A stretch of DNA of 64,000 bases from an uncultured Erythrobacter sp. (lineage in GTDB: Bacteria; Pseudomonadota; Alphaproteobacteria; Sphingomonadales; Sphingomonadaceae). The stretch lies in the NCBI GenBank assembly GCA_947499505.1, contig CANMOQ010000001.1, positions 664,037-728,036 of the forward strand, in the 5' to 3' direction. The position numbers and the translations under genes are program-made. The notes below the pieces were generated by a model. It was not told the origin of the DNA. It did not search any database and saw only the letters and a program-made list of their open reading frames with translations. Below, in pieces: positions 36,677 through 46,140 of this stretch (position 1 is the first letter of the stretch; each line of letters starts with the position of its first letter).

Positions 36677-38614
36677 ATGATTTCGTTCTTTCGCAAATTC
36701 TTCCAATCGAAAATCGGCCTTGGTCTGACCTTGGCGTTCCTAGTGCTGATCGCATTCGCATTTGCGAGCGGCGATGTGGCCAACAACAACACCTTTGGCG
36801 GGGTTGCTGGCAATGACCGGATCGCCGTTGTTGGCGATGACCGTATCGACAGCTCTGAACTGAACCAATTGGCCAATTCGGCGCTGCGCCAAGTGCGCGA
36901 GCAAAGCCCGACCACGACCATGCCAATGTTTGTCGAGCAAGGCGGCCTTGAAGAGGTGCTGGAGCAGCTGATCGATCGTTATGCGATCGCTGGATATGCC
37001 GAGAAATACGGTCTGCGCGCGGGCACGAACTTGGTGAACAGCGAAATTCTGCAGATCCCGGCGTTCCGCGGGGCAACCGGTGAATTTGACGAGGCGGTCT
37101 ATCAAAACGCGCTGCGCTCGCAGAACCTGACCGATGCGGTTTTGCGCCGCGATCTGGCCGATGGATTGCTAGCCCAGCAAATGCTCGTGCCGTCGCTTGG
37201 CGCACCACAAGTGCCCAGCAGCATTGCTCGCCGTTACACCGCCCTGCTACGGGAACGCCGCAAAGGCACGATCGCGCTTATCCCCAGCACATCCTTTGCG
37301 CCGGAAGGCGATCCAACGGACGCACAAATCAGTGCATTCTTTGAAGAAAACCGCACGCGTTATATTCAGCCAGAGCGGCGGACCATTCGCTATGCGACCT
37401 TCAGCGAGGCGGATATCAACACCCGTGTTGAACCGACCGCCGCAGAGATCGCGGCGCGTTATGAACGCGATGCCGATCAATATGCCGCGGTTGAAACGCG
37501 CAATATCAGCTCTTTCTTCGTGCCGACCCAAGATGCCGCCAATGCGATTCGCGATGCTGTTCGCTCGGGCACCTCACTAGAGGCGGCAGCGCGCAACGCT
37601 GGCTTCTCAGTCTCTTCGAGCGAAGGCCAGACCGAAAGTTCGCTTGCCTCTGTCACTAGCAGCGCGGTTGCCACGGCAGTGTTCGCGACGCCGCGCGGTC
37701 AATTGGCCGAGCCTGCGCGCAGCTCGCTCGGTTGGTATATCGCCCGCGTCGATGACGTGGTTAGCACGCCAGCCCGCAGTCTTGCCGATGCGACGCCAGA
37801 GATCACTGAGCGACTAACGGTGGAAAAACGTGCCGCCGCTTTGTCTGATTTCAGCGCGCGGATCGAAGAGCAGGTTGATGAAGGCATTTCGCTGTCCAAT
37901 GTGGCGGAGGAATTTGGCCTGACACTGCAGACGACCCCTGCCCTAACCGCCGATGGCCGTGTGTTCGACAGCGCGGAAGGTGCGACTGCGCCGCCAGAGC
38001 TTCAGGCTGCGCTTGGTGCCGCTTTCGAAATGGAAGAAGGCGAGCCGCAATTGGCCGAGGTTGTTCGCGGCCAGGTGTTCATCGTGTTTGAAGTGCCGGA
38101 AGTCACCGAAAGCTCGGTCGCAGCGCTCGCTGACATTCGTCAGCGCGTTGAGTTCGATTGGCGTCTGTTCGAGGGACACAGCGCGGCGCAAGCGGCGGCT
38201 GACCGCATTCTTGAGCGGATGCGCGGCGAAGGCACTTTGGTTGAAGCCGTGAACGCGGAAGAGACCAGCCTGCCCCCGATCCAGACGATTGATCTGGGAC
38301 GCACTGAATTGCTGCAACAGCAGCAGCGCCCCGCCCCGCCGCTCGCTCTGCTGTTCAGCATGGCGGAAGGCACGACGAAGCGGCTCGAAGGGGCGAATCG
38401 TCTGGGCTGGTTCGTGGTCGACCTGGAAGAGATCAGCACCGACGAAGTGGCGGATGATGATCCCTTGCTGCAAGCGACGCTGACTCAGCTGGGCCCGGCA
38501 ATCTCCAACGAATATGCCGAGCAATTGACCGCAGCGATGCGTGAAGAGCTGGGCGTGGACCGCAATGAAGACGCGATCGAGGCGGTGCGTAAGCAGCTCG
38601 CCGGCGAAACCTAA
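36677..38614 (+). CDS. Membrane-anchored peptidylprolyl isomerase, PpiD/SurA_N type
   Basis: A 645-residue periplasmic chaperone anchored by an N-terminal membrane segment (about 10-32). The SurA-type N-terminal domain (DDRIDSSELNQLANSALRQVREQ and following) is followed by a parvulin-like region (about 240-350) and an additional C-terminal domain. It corresponds to PpiD, which helps periplasmic protein folding at the Sec exit. The frame opens six codons earlier, but ATG 36677 gives the usual MISFFRKFFQSK start. It is followed 16 bp later by trpE on the same strand, an arrangement common in sphingomonads. Confidence 0.87.
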   Translation: MISFFRKFFQSKIGLGLTLAFLVLIAFAFASGDVANNNTFGGVAGNDRIAVVGDDRIDSSELNQLANSALRQVREQSPTTTMPMFVEQGGLEEVLEQLIDRYAIAGYAEKYGLRAGTNLVNSEILQIPAFRGATGEFDEAVYQNALRSQNLTDAVLRRDLADGLLAQQMLVPSLGAPQVPSSIARRYTALLRERRKGTIALIPSTSFAPEGDPTDAQISAFFEENRTRYIQPERRTIRYATFSEADINTRVEPTAAEIAARYERDADQYAAVETRNISSFFVPTQDAANAIRDAVRSGTSLEAAARNAGFSVSSSEGQTESSLASVTSSAVATAVFATPRGQLAEPARSSLGWYIARVDDVVSTPARSLADATPEITERLTVEKRAAALSDFSARIEEQVDEGISLSNVAEEFGLTLQTTPALTADGRVFDSAEGATAPPELQAALGAAFEMEEGEPQLAEVVRGQVFIVFEVPEVTESSVAALADIRQRVEFDWRLFEGHSAAQAAADRILERMRGEGTLVEAVNAEETSLPPIQTIDLGRTELLQQQQRPAPPLALLFSMAEGTTKRLEGANRLGWFVVDLEEISTDEVADDDPLLQATLTQLGPAISNEYAEQLTAAMREELGVDRNEDAIEAVRKQLAGET

Positions 38615-38630
38615 GCGCGCCGCCATTGCT

Positions 38631-40154
38631 GTGAGTGGTGCCCCTGAAAATGCGCGGCCCGCGGCCGAACTGCTGCGGGCGGGAAAGCCTGCTTTGGTGT
38701 GGCGCCGGATTATCGCGGATAGCGATACGCCTGTGGGCGCGGCCCAGCGCTTGATCGAGCCGGGGCGCGGCGACTTTCTGCTCGAATCGGTCGAAGGCGG
38801 CGAGATTCGCGGGCGCTACAGCCTGCTGGGCCTCGATCCTGACCTCGTGTTTCGCGGCGAAGGTAAGACGGCGGCGATCAATCCCACATGGCGCAGCGAC
38901 CGCGAGGCGTTTGAGCCGTGTGATGGCGATGCGATGACGGAGCTGCGCGCTCTTGCGCAGGCCTGCCGCACTGATGTGCCGGAGGAATTGCCGCCAGCGC
39001 TTGCCTGTCTGGTCGGCTATTTCGGCTATGAGACGATTGGTCTGGTCGAGAGCTTGCCGCGCGCGCCGGATAGCGAGCTGGAGCTGCCCGACATGTTGTT
39101 CGTGCGCCCGACCATCATTCTGGTGTTCGACGGGCTGACAGATGAACTTTTCTGCATCGCGCCGATTTGGCAGGCGGGAGAGGTTGAGAGCGCCATTGCC
39201 CGTGCGGGGGAGCGAATTGACGAGACGCTGAGCAAACTGTCGCAGCGCCGCCCTGCGCCCGTTCGCATGAACGAACCCGCCGAGCCTGAGTTGTCACCGG
39301 TGATGGACGCGGCGGATTACAAGGCGATGGTCGCCCGTGCGAAGGATTACATCACCGCTGGCGATATCTTTCAGGTTGTGCTGGCCCAGCGTTTCACCTG
39401 CCCGTTTGAGCTGCCCCCCCTGGAGCTGTACCGCGCGCTGCGCCGGGTGAACCCCTCGCCGTTCCTTTATTTCCTCGACCTGCCGGGCTTTGCGATTGTC
39501 GGCTCCAGCCCAGAGATCCTCGTGCGGGTGCGCGATGATGCGAGCGGCAAGAAAGAGATCACTATTCGCCCCATCGCTGGCACCAGGCCGCGCGGCAAGG
39601 ATGCGGCCGAGGACAAGGCCAATGAGGCCAGCCTGCTGGTTGATCCGAAAGAACTGGCAGAGCATCTCATGTTGCTTGACCTGGGACGCAATGATGTGGG
39701 CCGGGTGGCCGCGCGCGGTAGCGTGGAGGTGACGGACAGCTTCACGATTGAGCGTTACAGCCATGTCATGCACATTGTCAGCAATGTGATTGGCGAGCTG
39801 GCGGAAGATAAAGACGCGCTTGATGCGCTGTTCGCGGGCTTTCCAGCGGGCACGGTGTCCGGCGCGCCCAAGATTCGGGCGTGCGAGATCATCGCTGAGC
39901 TGGAGCCGGAAACACGCGGTGCCTATGCCGGGGCGGTGGGCTATTTCGCGCCCGATGGATCGGTCGATTCGTGCATTGTCTTGCGCACGGCCGTGGTGAA
40001 GGATGGAATGATGCATGTGCAGGCTGGCGCCGGGATCGTCGCCGATAGCGATCCAGACTATGAGCTCGCGGAATGCGGCGCGAAGGCGGGAGCATTGATC
40101 GCCGCCGCGCGCGAAGCCGTGCGGGTCGCGGGCGAGCCGGGGTTTGGCCAATGA
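38631..40154 (+). CDS. trpE: Anthranilate synthase component I
   Basis: Converts chorismate and ammonia to anthranilate in tryptophan synthesis. The 507-residue protein has the chorismate-binding signature FQVVLAQRFTCPFELPPLELYRALRRVNPSPFLYFLDL, RPIAGTRPRGKD, MLLDLGRNDVGRVA, and the C-terminal AGFPAGTVSGAPKIRA. GTG 38631 is taken as start since no ATG gives a full N-terminus without overlapping ppiD; the upstream frame through ppiD is not conserved. Its stop overlaps the following lipoprotein gene by four bases (ATGA). Confidence 0.95.
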   Translation: MSGAPENARPAAELLRAGKPALVWRRIIADSDTPVGAAQRLIEPGRGDFLLESVEGGEIRGRYSLLGLDPDLVFRGEGKTAAINPTWRSDREAFEPCDGDAMTELRALAQACRTDVPEELPPALACLVGYFGYETIGLVESLPRAPDSELELPDMLFVRPTIILVFDGLTDELFCIAPIWQAGEVESAIARAGERIDETLSKLSQRRPAPVRMNEPAEPELSPVMDAADYKAMVARAKDYITAGDIFQVVLAQRFTCPFELPPLELYRALRRVNPSPFLYFLDLPGFAIVGSSPEILVRVRDDASGKKEITIRPIAGTRPRGKDAAEDKANEASLLVDPKELAEHLMLLDLGRNDVGRVAARGSVEVTDSFTIERYSHVMHIVSNVIGELAEDKDALDALFAGFPAGTVSGAPKIRACEIIAELEPETRGAYAGAVGYFAPDGSVDSCIVLRTAVVKDGMMHVQAGAGIVADSDPDYELAECGAKAGALIAAAREAVRVAGEPGFGQ

Positions 40155-40999
40155 AGCGTTTGGCCCTCATGCTCGCCGCAATGTTCGCGCTTGCCGCTTG
40201 TCAGGAGCAGCCAGCGGGCGAACCTGTCACCAGAGCCGCGATTGGCGATCATTCCGACATGCCCGCACCCGAAGTGGTGGAAGTGGCAGAAGAGGATCTG
40301 CCTGAGGCGGAAGAAACCCCGGCGGTCGCCTCCGCCTGCAAGTCAGCGACGTTTGAGGGCGTGCGCCTGACCCATTGCGTCGCTGACCCGGCCAAGCACC
40401 GCATTCGCACCGCGCTCGGACCCAGCGGCGGCGCGGCTTACGGCTCGCTCAGCGCCTTTGCCCGCAGCATCGATCACAGCACCGTCGCCTTTGCGGTGAA
40501 CGGCGGGATGTACGGCGATAACGGTCAGCCCATTGGCTATTACGTGCAAGGCGGCGACCGGATCAAAGAACTCAACCGCTCGGACGGGTCGGGCAATTTC
40601 CATCTGAAGCCCAATGGCGTTTTCTATGGCACCGGCGGATCATGGCGCATCCGCACCTCTGACAGCTTCTTTTCAAACGTCCGTGACCGCCCGCAATTCG
40701 GGACGCAATCCGGCCCGATGCTGGTGATCGGCGGGAAGCTGCACCCGGAAATCGCCGAAAACGGCCCAAGCCGGGCGATCCGCAACGGCGTTGGCATTGA
40801 TAAGTCTGGCAAGGCGCATTTCGTGCGCTCAGAGGCACCGCTCAGCTTTGGCCAGCTTGCCCGGTTTTACCGTGACGAGCTGAACGTGCCCGATGCGCTT
40901 TATCTCGATGGTCAGGTTTCATCGCTGTGGGATCCGGCAAGCGAGCGGCTCGACAGTCGCACCGGGCTTGGCCCGATCATCGCTGTTACCAATCGCTGA
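40151..40999 (+). CDS. Lipoprotein phosphodiester glycosidase (NAGPA/DUF2233 family)
   Basis: A 282-residue exported lipoprotein of the phosphodiester glycosidase family, related to the catalytic domain of animal NAGPA. A lipoprotein signal peptide ends in the lipobox LAAC (Cys17); a Glu/Pro-rich linker (about 25-65) follows. Family landmarks are AVNGGMYGDNGQPIGYYVQ, GNFHLKPNGVFY, TQSGPMLV and ALYLDGQVSSLWDP. Such enzymes cleave sugar phosphodiesters on cell-surface polymers; the bacterial substrate is unknown. It is wedged between trpE (ATGA overlap) and trpG (15 bp), an unexpected place for an envelope enzyme. Confidence 0.87.
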   Translation: MKRLALMLAAMFALAACQEQPAGEPVTRAAIGDHSDMPAPEVVEVAEEDLPEAEETPAVASACKSATFEGVRLTHCVADPAKHRIRTALGPSGGAAYGSLSAFARSIDHSTVAFAVNGGMYGDNGQPIGYYVQGGDRIKELNRSDGSGNFHLKPNGVFYGTGGSWRIRTSDSFFSNVRDRPQFGTQSGPMLVIGGKLHPEIAENGPSRAIRNGVGIDKSGKAHFVRSEAPLSFGQLARFYRDELNVPDALYLDGQVSSLWDPASERLDSRTGLGPIIAVTNR

Positions 41000-41014
41000 T
41001 CCGGGGACGCACGC

Positions 41015-41617
41015 ATGATACTCGTCATCGACAATTACGACAGCTTCACCTTCAACCTCGTCCATTATCTGATGGAGCTGGGCGCGGATGTCCGGGTGGA
41101 GCGCAATGACTCGATGAGCGCGCGTGAAGCGATCGCTACAAATGCCAGTGGTTTTCTCATCTCGCCCGGCCCGCGTACTCCGGATGAGGCAGGGATCAGC
41201 CTTGATCTGGTCGCCGCCTGCGCGGATGCGGAGAGGCCCTTGCTCGGCGTATGCCTTGGCCACCAAAGCATCGGCCAGCATTTCGGCGGCAAAGTGGTGC
41301 GCGGCGGTTTGATGCACGGCAAAACCTCGCCCGTCACACACGACGGCACCGGCGTGTTCGCTGGTCTGCCCTCGCCCTTCAACGCGACGCGCTATCACAG
41401 CCTGGTGGTCGAGCAGGAACCCACCGGCCTTATCGCCAATGCCCACAGCGAGACCCCCGGCCTCGACGGCGCGGCGGTGATGGGTTTTCGGCACGAAAGC
41501 CTGCCGATCCACGGCGTTCAATTTCACCCAGAAAGCATTGCGACCGAGCATGGCCATGATCTGCTCGCCAATTTCATAACGCTCTGCGGCCTTGAACTGA
41601 AAGAACTCGCCCGATGA
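41015..41617 (+). CDS. trpG: Anthranilate synthase component II (glutamine amidotransferase)
   Basis: A 200-residue class I glutamine amidotransferase supplying ammonia to TrpE. Key motifs are DNYDSFTFNLVHYL, the nucleophile in LLGVCLGHQSIGQHFGG, and the His-Glu pair in VQFHPESIATEHG. The family also serves p-aminobenzoate synthesis (PabA), and one protein may do both; trp context favours TrpG. The stop overlaps trpD by four bases. Confidence 0.95.
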   Translation: MILVIDNYDSFTFNLVHYLMELGADVRVERNDSMSAREAIATNASGFLISPGPRTPDEAGISLDLVAACADAERPLLGVCLGHQSIGQHFGGKVVRGGLMHGKTSPVTHDGTGVFAGLPSPFNATRYHSLVVEQEPTGLIANAHSETPGLDGAAVMGFRHESLPIHGVQFHPESIATEHGHDLLANFITLCGLELKELAR

Positions 41618-42606
41618 AGACACTTCCCCTTGCCGTCCCGCATATGAGCGAAGCCGAAGCTGAAGAGGTGTTTGGCTGGATCCTCGACGGTGAGGCCAGC
41701 GACGAAGAAATTGCGCGTTTTCTGCTGGCGATGACCGAGCGCAGTGAGACAGCGGAAGAAATCGCCGGAGCCGCTCGGGCATTGAGGGCGCGCCTCGTCC
41801 CCGTCGCCGGGCCGGACAATGCCATTGATGTATGCGGCACAGGCGGTGATGGCCACCATACGCTCAACGTGTCGACCGCTGTGGGCTTGGTTGTCGCCTC
41901 CTGCGGCGTGCCCGTGGCGCGCCACGGCAATCGTGCGATCTCGTCCAAAGCAGGCGTGGCCGATACATTGGAAGTGCTAGGCCTCGACATGAAGGTCGCG
42001 GGCGAAACCGCTGAAAAGACGCTGGGCGAAATCGGCATCTGCTTTCTGTTCGCGCCCAATCATCATCCGGCGATGGGGCGCATCCAACCGATCCGCAAGA
42101 AACTGGGTCGCAGAACGATCTTCAACCTAATGGGGCCGCTATCCAATCCCGTCGGCGTAAAACGCCAGTTGATCGGCATCGCCCGTCCCGGTTACGTGCC
42201 GATCTATGGCGATGCGACCGCGCGCTTGGGCACAGAGCGCACTTTAATCGTGTCCGGCGATGAAGGACTCGATGAATTGAGCCTCGCCGGCGGTAATGAA
42301 GTCGCTGACGTGGCGGGGAGTGATTTTAGCATGAAGCGCGTCGATGCCAGCGCAGCGGGGCTAGACCACGCACCACTGGAAGCGATCCGTGGCGGCGACC
42401 CCCAGCACAATGCGAAGGCCCTTGCCGCGCTGCTCGACGGGGAAAAAAGCGCGTATCGTGATACGGTGATGTTCAATACGGCGGCGGCTTTGATCGTCGC
42501 GGGCAAGACCGACGATTGGGGCATTGGCGCTGAAATGGCGGCAGAAGCCCTGAACAACGGTAAGGCGAAACAATTGCTTGCCCGCTGGATCGAATTGGCG
42601 AAATAG
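41614..42606 (+). CDS. trpD: Anthranilate phosphoribosyltransferase
   Basis: Transfers phosphoribose from PRPP to anthranilate. The 330-residue protein has the conserved [34 protein letters not shown] and [13 protein letters not shown] segments that bind PRPP and anthranilate. Translationally coupled to trpG (ATGA at 41614-41617), followed 10 bp later by trpC. Confidence 0.96.
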   Translation: MKTLPLAVPHMSEAEAEEVFGWILDGEASDEEIARFLLAMTERSETAEEIAGAARALRARLVPVAGPDNAIDVCGTGGDGHHTLNVSTAVGLVVASCGVPVARHGNRAISSKAGVADTLEVLGLDMKVAGETAEKTLGEIGICFLFAPNHHPAMGRIQPIRKKLGRRTIFNLMGPLSNPVGVKRQLIGIARPGYVPIYGDATARLGTERTLIVSGDEGLDELSLAGGNEVADVAGSDFSMKRVDASAAGLDHAPLEAIRGGDPQHNAKALAALLDGEKSAYRDTVMFNTAAALIVAGKTDDWGIGAEMAAEALNNGKAKQLLARWIELAK

Positions 42607-42616
42607 GCCGGGCATC

Positions 42617-43402
42617 ATGAACAAACTTGAAGAAATCTGCGCCACCAAGCGCCGCGAAGTGGATGCGCGCAAGGCCTCCATCTCGCTTGCTGATCTGGAG
42701 AGCCGGGCGAGCGAACAAAGCCCGGTGCGCGGGTTTGAATTGGCATTGCGCCAGGCGAGCACATCCGGCTTTGGCTTGATCGCTGAGGTCAAAAAGGCCT
42801 CACCCTCCAAAGGGATCATCCGCGAGGACTTTCGCCCGGCGGACCATGCGCGCGATTATGAGGCTGGCGGGGCGACCTGCCTGTCTGTGCTCACCGATAA
42901 GCCCTATTTTCAGGGACACGAGGATTTTCTGATTGAGGCGCGCGCTGCCTGCAACCTGCCGGTTCTGCGCAAGGATTTCATGGTCGATCCTTGGCAATGC
43001 GCCGAGGCTCGCTCAATTGGGGCGGATGCGATTCTGATTATTGTCGCAGCGCTTGAAGACGCTCAGATGCAGGAAATCGAGGAGGCCGCGCGCGAGCATG
43101 ACATGGATGTGCTGGTCGAAGTGCACGATGAGGCAGAGATGGAACGCGCGCATTCGCTCAAGTCGCTTTTGGTCGGGGTGAACAATCGTGATCTCAAGAC
43201 TTTCACCACTGATCTTGCTTCGACCGAGCGGCTTGCCCCCCTCGCCCCTGAAGGCGCTTTGATCGTCGGCGAAAGCGGGATCAACAGCCATGAAGATTGC
43301 ACCCGGCTCGCGCGGGCCGGTGTGCGTACTTTCCTGGTCGGGGAAAGCCTGATGCGGGCGGATGATGTGGCGGCGGCGACGCGGAAATTGCTGAACGGCT
43401 AG
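42617..43402 (+). CDS. trpC: Indole-3-glycerol-phosphate synthase
   Basis: TIM-barrel enzyme closing the indole ring. The 261-residue protein begins [19 protein letters not shown] and has [38 protein letters not shown], and the catalytic [27 protein letters not shown] and [10 protein letters not shown]. It is monofunctional, not fused to TrpF; trpF, trpB and trpA are not in the window. Ends the trp part of the operon; moaC follows after 198 bp. Confidence 0.96.
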   Translation: MNKLEEICATKRREVDARKASISLADLESRASEQSPVRGFELALRQASTSGFGLIAEVKKASPSKGIIREDFRPADHARDYEAGGATCLSVLTDKPYFQGHEDFLIEARAACNLPVLRKDFMVDPWQCAEARSIGADAILIIVAALEDAQMQEIEEAAREHDMDVLVEVHDEAEMERAHSLKSLLVGVNNRDLKTFTTDLASTERLAPLAPEGALIVGESGINSHEDCTRLARAGVRTFLVGESLMRADDVAAATRKLLNG

Positions 43403-43600
43403 GCGGCCCTTTGCACAGGGCCTGTCCTACATTCCGCAAAGCTGGCAGAAGATCGGTATGAGTTTTCCAGCACCCCCTCCCTCACCATCGATAAATCCGA
43501 TCAATACCCGCGCCTTTGATCGATTGGTTTTAAACCCCTGTACTGTGTTCCAGGTGTTCCAAGCGTGCTCTACGCACGATGAAGCGAAGGGAGCGAAGCG
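43403..43600. other. Spacer between trpC and moaC
   Basis: 198 bp, no gene supported. The length suggests a separate promoter for moaC-moeA, but I cannot place one; GATCGATTGG and GTTTTAAACCC near 43520-43535 are AT-richer than the surroundings. Confidence 0.35.
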
Positions 43601-44074
43601 ATGAGCAAACTCACCCATCTCGGCGAAGACGGCGCGGCCCGCATGGTCGACATCGGCGGTAAGGCCGCGAGCGAACGCGTCGCGGTTGCCTCTGGCAGGA
43701 TCGCAATGACGGCAGAGACGCTGGCCGCGGTGCGCAATGGCAATGCGCCCAAGGGAGATGTGCTGGGCACCGCGCGGATTGCCGGGATCATGGCGGCCAA
43801 GCGCACAGGCGAGCTGATCCCGCTGTGCCATCCGCTTGCGCTCGACGCGGTGGAGATCGACTTCACCTTCGAGGAGGACGCGATCCGGGCGACCGCCCGC
43901 GCTTCGCTGACCGGCAAGACCGGTGTTGAGATGGAGGCGATGGTCGCTGTGTCGACCGCGCTGCTGACGATCTACGACATGGCCAAGGCGGTCGATAAGG
44001 GCATGGTGATCGGCGAGGTGCGCCTGATCGAGAAGCGCGGGGGCAAGAGCGGGCATTGGAAGGCCGACCTTTGA
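43601..44074 (+). CDS. moaC: Cyclic pyranopterin monophosphate synthase MoaC
   Basis: Second enzyme of molybdenum cofactor synthesis, forming cyclic pyranopterin monophosphate. The 157-residue protein carries [40 protein letters not shown] and [30 protein letters not shown], all diagnostic. Its stop overlaps the moeA TTG start. Confidence 0.96.
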   Translation: MSKLTHLGEDGAARMVDIGGKAASERVAVASGRIAMTAETLAAVRNGNAPKGDVLGTARIAGIMAAKRTGELIPLCHPLALDAVEIDFTFEEDAIRATARASLTGKTGVEMEAMVAVSTALLTIYDMAKAVDKGMVIGEVRLIEKRGGKSGHWKADL

Positions 44075-45273
44075 GCGCGCTACTGACCTTGGAAGATGCG
44101 CAGACGCGGCTGCTGGAGCTCGCACCAGAGATGCCGACGTGCGAGCTGCCCGCTGAGGAAGCGCTGGGGCGCTATCTCGCGGAGGACCTCACCGCACGGC
44201 GCACGCAGCCACCTGCGGACCTATCGGCAATGGATGGCTATGCGATTGCTGGTGATGGCCCGTGGGAGCGCGTGGGAGAGAGCCGAGCAGGCACGCCATA
44301 CTCAGGCGCTCTGTCCCATGGCGAATGTGTCCGGATATCGACTGGAGCGCATATGCCAAAGGGCGCTGACCGCGTGCTGATCCAGGAGAACGCCGATGTC
44401 GACGGCAGGCTGGTGAGCGCGAGCGACACGCCGCCGGCGGGAAAGCACGTGCGGATGCGCGGCTTCGACTTTGCCGAAAGCGATACGGTCCTCACCGCTG
44501 GCACCCGCATCGGGCCAGGGCAACTCGCGCTCGCGCTATCGGCGGGCCACGGACGGCTCAGTGTGCGAGCGGCTCCGCGCGTTACTGTGCTCGACAGCGG
44601 GGACGAACTGGCCGCAGACCCAGAGCAATGCGGCGCGGACCAAATCCCGGCAAGCAACGGCGCGATGATCGCCAGCATGCTGCGCCCGCTCGGGTGCGAT
44701 GTGGCGCGCATCGGCCCCGTGCCAGACGATCACAGCGCCTTGGCGAGCGCGTTGACCAAGGCGGAGGATGCGGACATTCTCATCACCTCCGGCGGCGCAT
44801 CGGTGGGCGACCATGACCTGATCCAGCCCGCACTGGAGGCATGGGGCGCTGAACTCGCGTTCTGGAAAGTCGCGATCAAGCCGGGCAAGCCGCTGATGGT
44901 GGCGACGCGGGAACGCGCCGATGGCACGCGGCAGGTGATCCTCGGCCTGCCCGGCAATCCTGTGTCCAGCTTTGTGACGTGCTTCCTGTTCGCTTTGCCA
45001 CTGGTGCGTGCGGCCATGGGCGCTGGCTCTCCGCTGCCCTCTGCCTTGACCCTGCCTCTGGCAGAGGACCTGCCAGCGATTGGAAAACGGCGCGAGTTCT
45101 TGCGCGCTGTTCACGATGGGCGCACGGTGCGCCGCGCAGGCTCTCAGGACTCCAGCGCGCTCGCGGCTTTGGCGGGTGCGAACTGCCTGATCGTGCGGCG
45201 CGAAGGCGCGGATGCGGCGAGCATGGGAGAACTCGTAACCGCATTAACCCTCGAAAATGGCGGTATTGCGTGA
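44071..45273 (+). CDS. moeA: Molybdopterin molybdenumtransferase MoeA
   Basis: Inserts molybdate into adenylylated molybdopterin. The 400-residue protein has [67 protein letters not shown] and [14 protein letters not shown]. The start is placed at TTG 44071, which overlaps the moaC stop (TTGA); another TTG lies 15 bp upstream. No ATG is available at the expected N-terminus. lexA follows after 132 bp with its own promoter. Confidence 0.93.
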   Translation: MSALLTLEDAQTRLLELAPEMPTCELPAEEALGRYLAEDLTARRTQPPADLSAMDGYAIAGDGPWERVGESRAGTPYSGALSHGECVRISTGAHMPKGADRVLIQENADVDGRLVSASDTPPAGKHVRMRGFDFAESDTVLTAGTRIGPGQLALALSAGHGRLSVRAAPRVTVLDSGDELAADPEQCGADQIPASNGAMIASMLRPLGCDVARIGPVPDDHSALASALTKAEDADILITSGGASVGDHDLIQPALEAWGAELAFWKVAIKPGKPLMVATRERADGTRQVILGLPGNPVSSFVTCFLFALPLVRAAMGAGSPLPSALTLPLAEDLPAIGKRREFLRAVHDGRTVRRAGSQDSSALAALAGANCLIVRREGADAASMGELVTALTLENGGIA

Positions 45274-45282
45274 CTTGCCGAC

Positions 45283-45311
45283 TTGACTTGGTGAATGAAG
45301 TTTCCTAATTG
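45283..45311 (+). promoter_or_regulatory. lexA promoter
   Basis: TTGACT (45283-45288) and TAATTG (45306-45311) with a 17-bp spacer resemble a housekeeping promoter and abut the SOS box, about 95 bp before lexA. Confidence 0.6.
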
Positions 45312-45325
45312 TTCCGCATTCGTTC
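45311..45325 (+). promoter_or_regulatory. LexA operator (alphaproteobacterial SOS box)
   Basis: GTTC-CGCATTC-GTTC is a perfect match to the alphaproteobacterial LexA site GTTC-N7-GTTC. It overlaps the end of the lexA -10 box, consistent with autorepression. Confidence 0.88.
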
Positions 45326-45405
45326 ACGTTATTGGTGCGCGAAATGGTCCCTCGCCACCCTAACCGGCGCTGGGGCGATCGACCTGTTTTAGGGAGACTA
45401 TCGTA

Positions 45406-46107
45406 ATGCTGACGGCAAAGCAGCACGAATTGATCCGCTTTATCCAAGAGCGGCTTGAAGAGACGGGAATTTCACCCTCTTTTGAAGAAATGAAGGAAGC
45501 GCTCGACCTTAAGAGCAAGTCGGGTGTGCACCGACTGATTTCGGCTTTGGAGGAACGTGGCTTCATCCGGCGTCTGCCCAATCGGGCCCGCGCGCTTGAG
45601 GTGATCAAGCAGCCTGAGGATGCAACCCCTGCTCCGCGCGCTGCGGCAGCGGTGGCCAATGATGTGGTCTCTCGGGCGACATCCATGCCCAGCGCGAATG
45701 ACACCAGCCCAGAGCCTGCGAATGACGTGATCGAGGTACCATTGCATGGCCGGATCGCGGCGGGCGCTCCGATTGAGGCGCTAGAGGGGCAAAGCAGCCT
45801 TCCTGTGCCGGCGGCGTTGCTGGGACCGGGTGAGCATTACGCGCTTGAGGTGTCTGGCGATTCGATGATTGAGGCGGGCATCTTCGACGGTGACTTTGCG
45901 CTGGTTAAGCGCACGGATGCCGCGCGCGATGGCGAAATCGTTGTGGCTTTGGTCCGCGGTGAGGAAGCAACGCTCAAATACCTCCACCGCGACAGCGGTA
46001 CTGTGCGACTTGATCCGGCCAATGCTGCCTATGATGCGCAGGTCTATCAACCGGGCGAAGTGCAGGTTCAGGGCAAGCTCGCAGGCCTCCTGCGGCGCTA
46101 CCACTGA
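45406..46107 (+). CDS. lexA: SOS repressor LexA
   Basis: Repressor of DNA damage genes, self-cleaved with RecA. The 233 residues comprise a winged-helix DNA-binding domain (about 1-65, [32 protein letters not shown]), an Ala/Pro-rich linker, and an S24 peptidase domain with cleavage site Ala119-Gly120 in RIAAGAP, nucleophile Ser153 in GDSMIEAG and Lys191 in EATLKYLH. All catalytic residues are present. An SOS box sits about 80 bp upstream. Confidence 0.97.
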   Translation: MLTAKQHELIRFIQERLEETGISPSFEEMKEALDLKSKSGVHRLISALEERGFIRRLPNRARALEVIKQPEDATPAPRAAAAVANDVVSRATSMPSANDTSPEPANDVIEVPLHGRIAAGAPIEALEGQSSLPVPAALLGPGEHYALEVSGDSMIEAGIFDGDFALVKRTDAARDGEIVVALVRGEEATLKYLHRDSGTVRLDPANAAYDAQVYQPGEVQVQGKLAGLLRRYH

Positions 46108-46140
46108 GCTTCATGTGGATAGGTCGTGCGGGTGGCTGGC

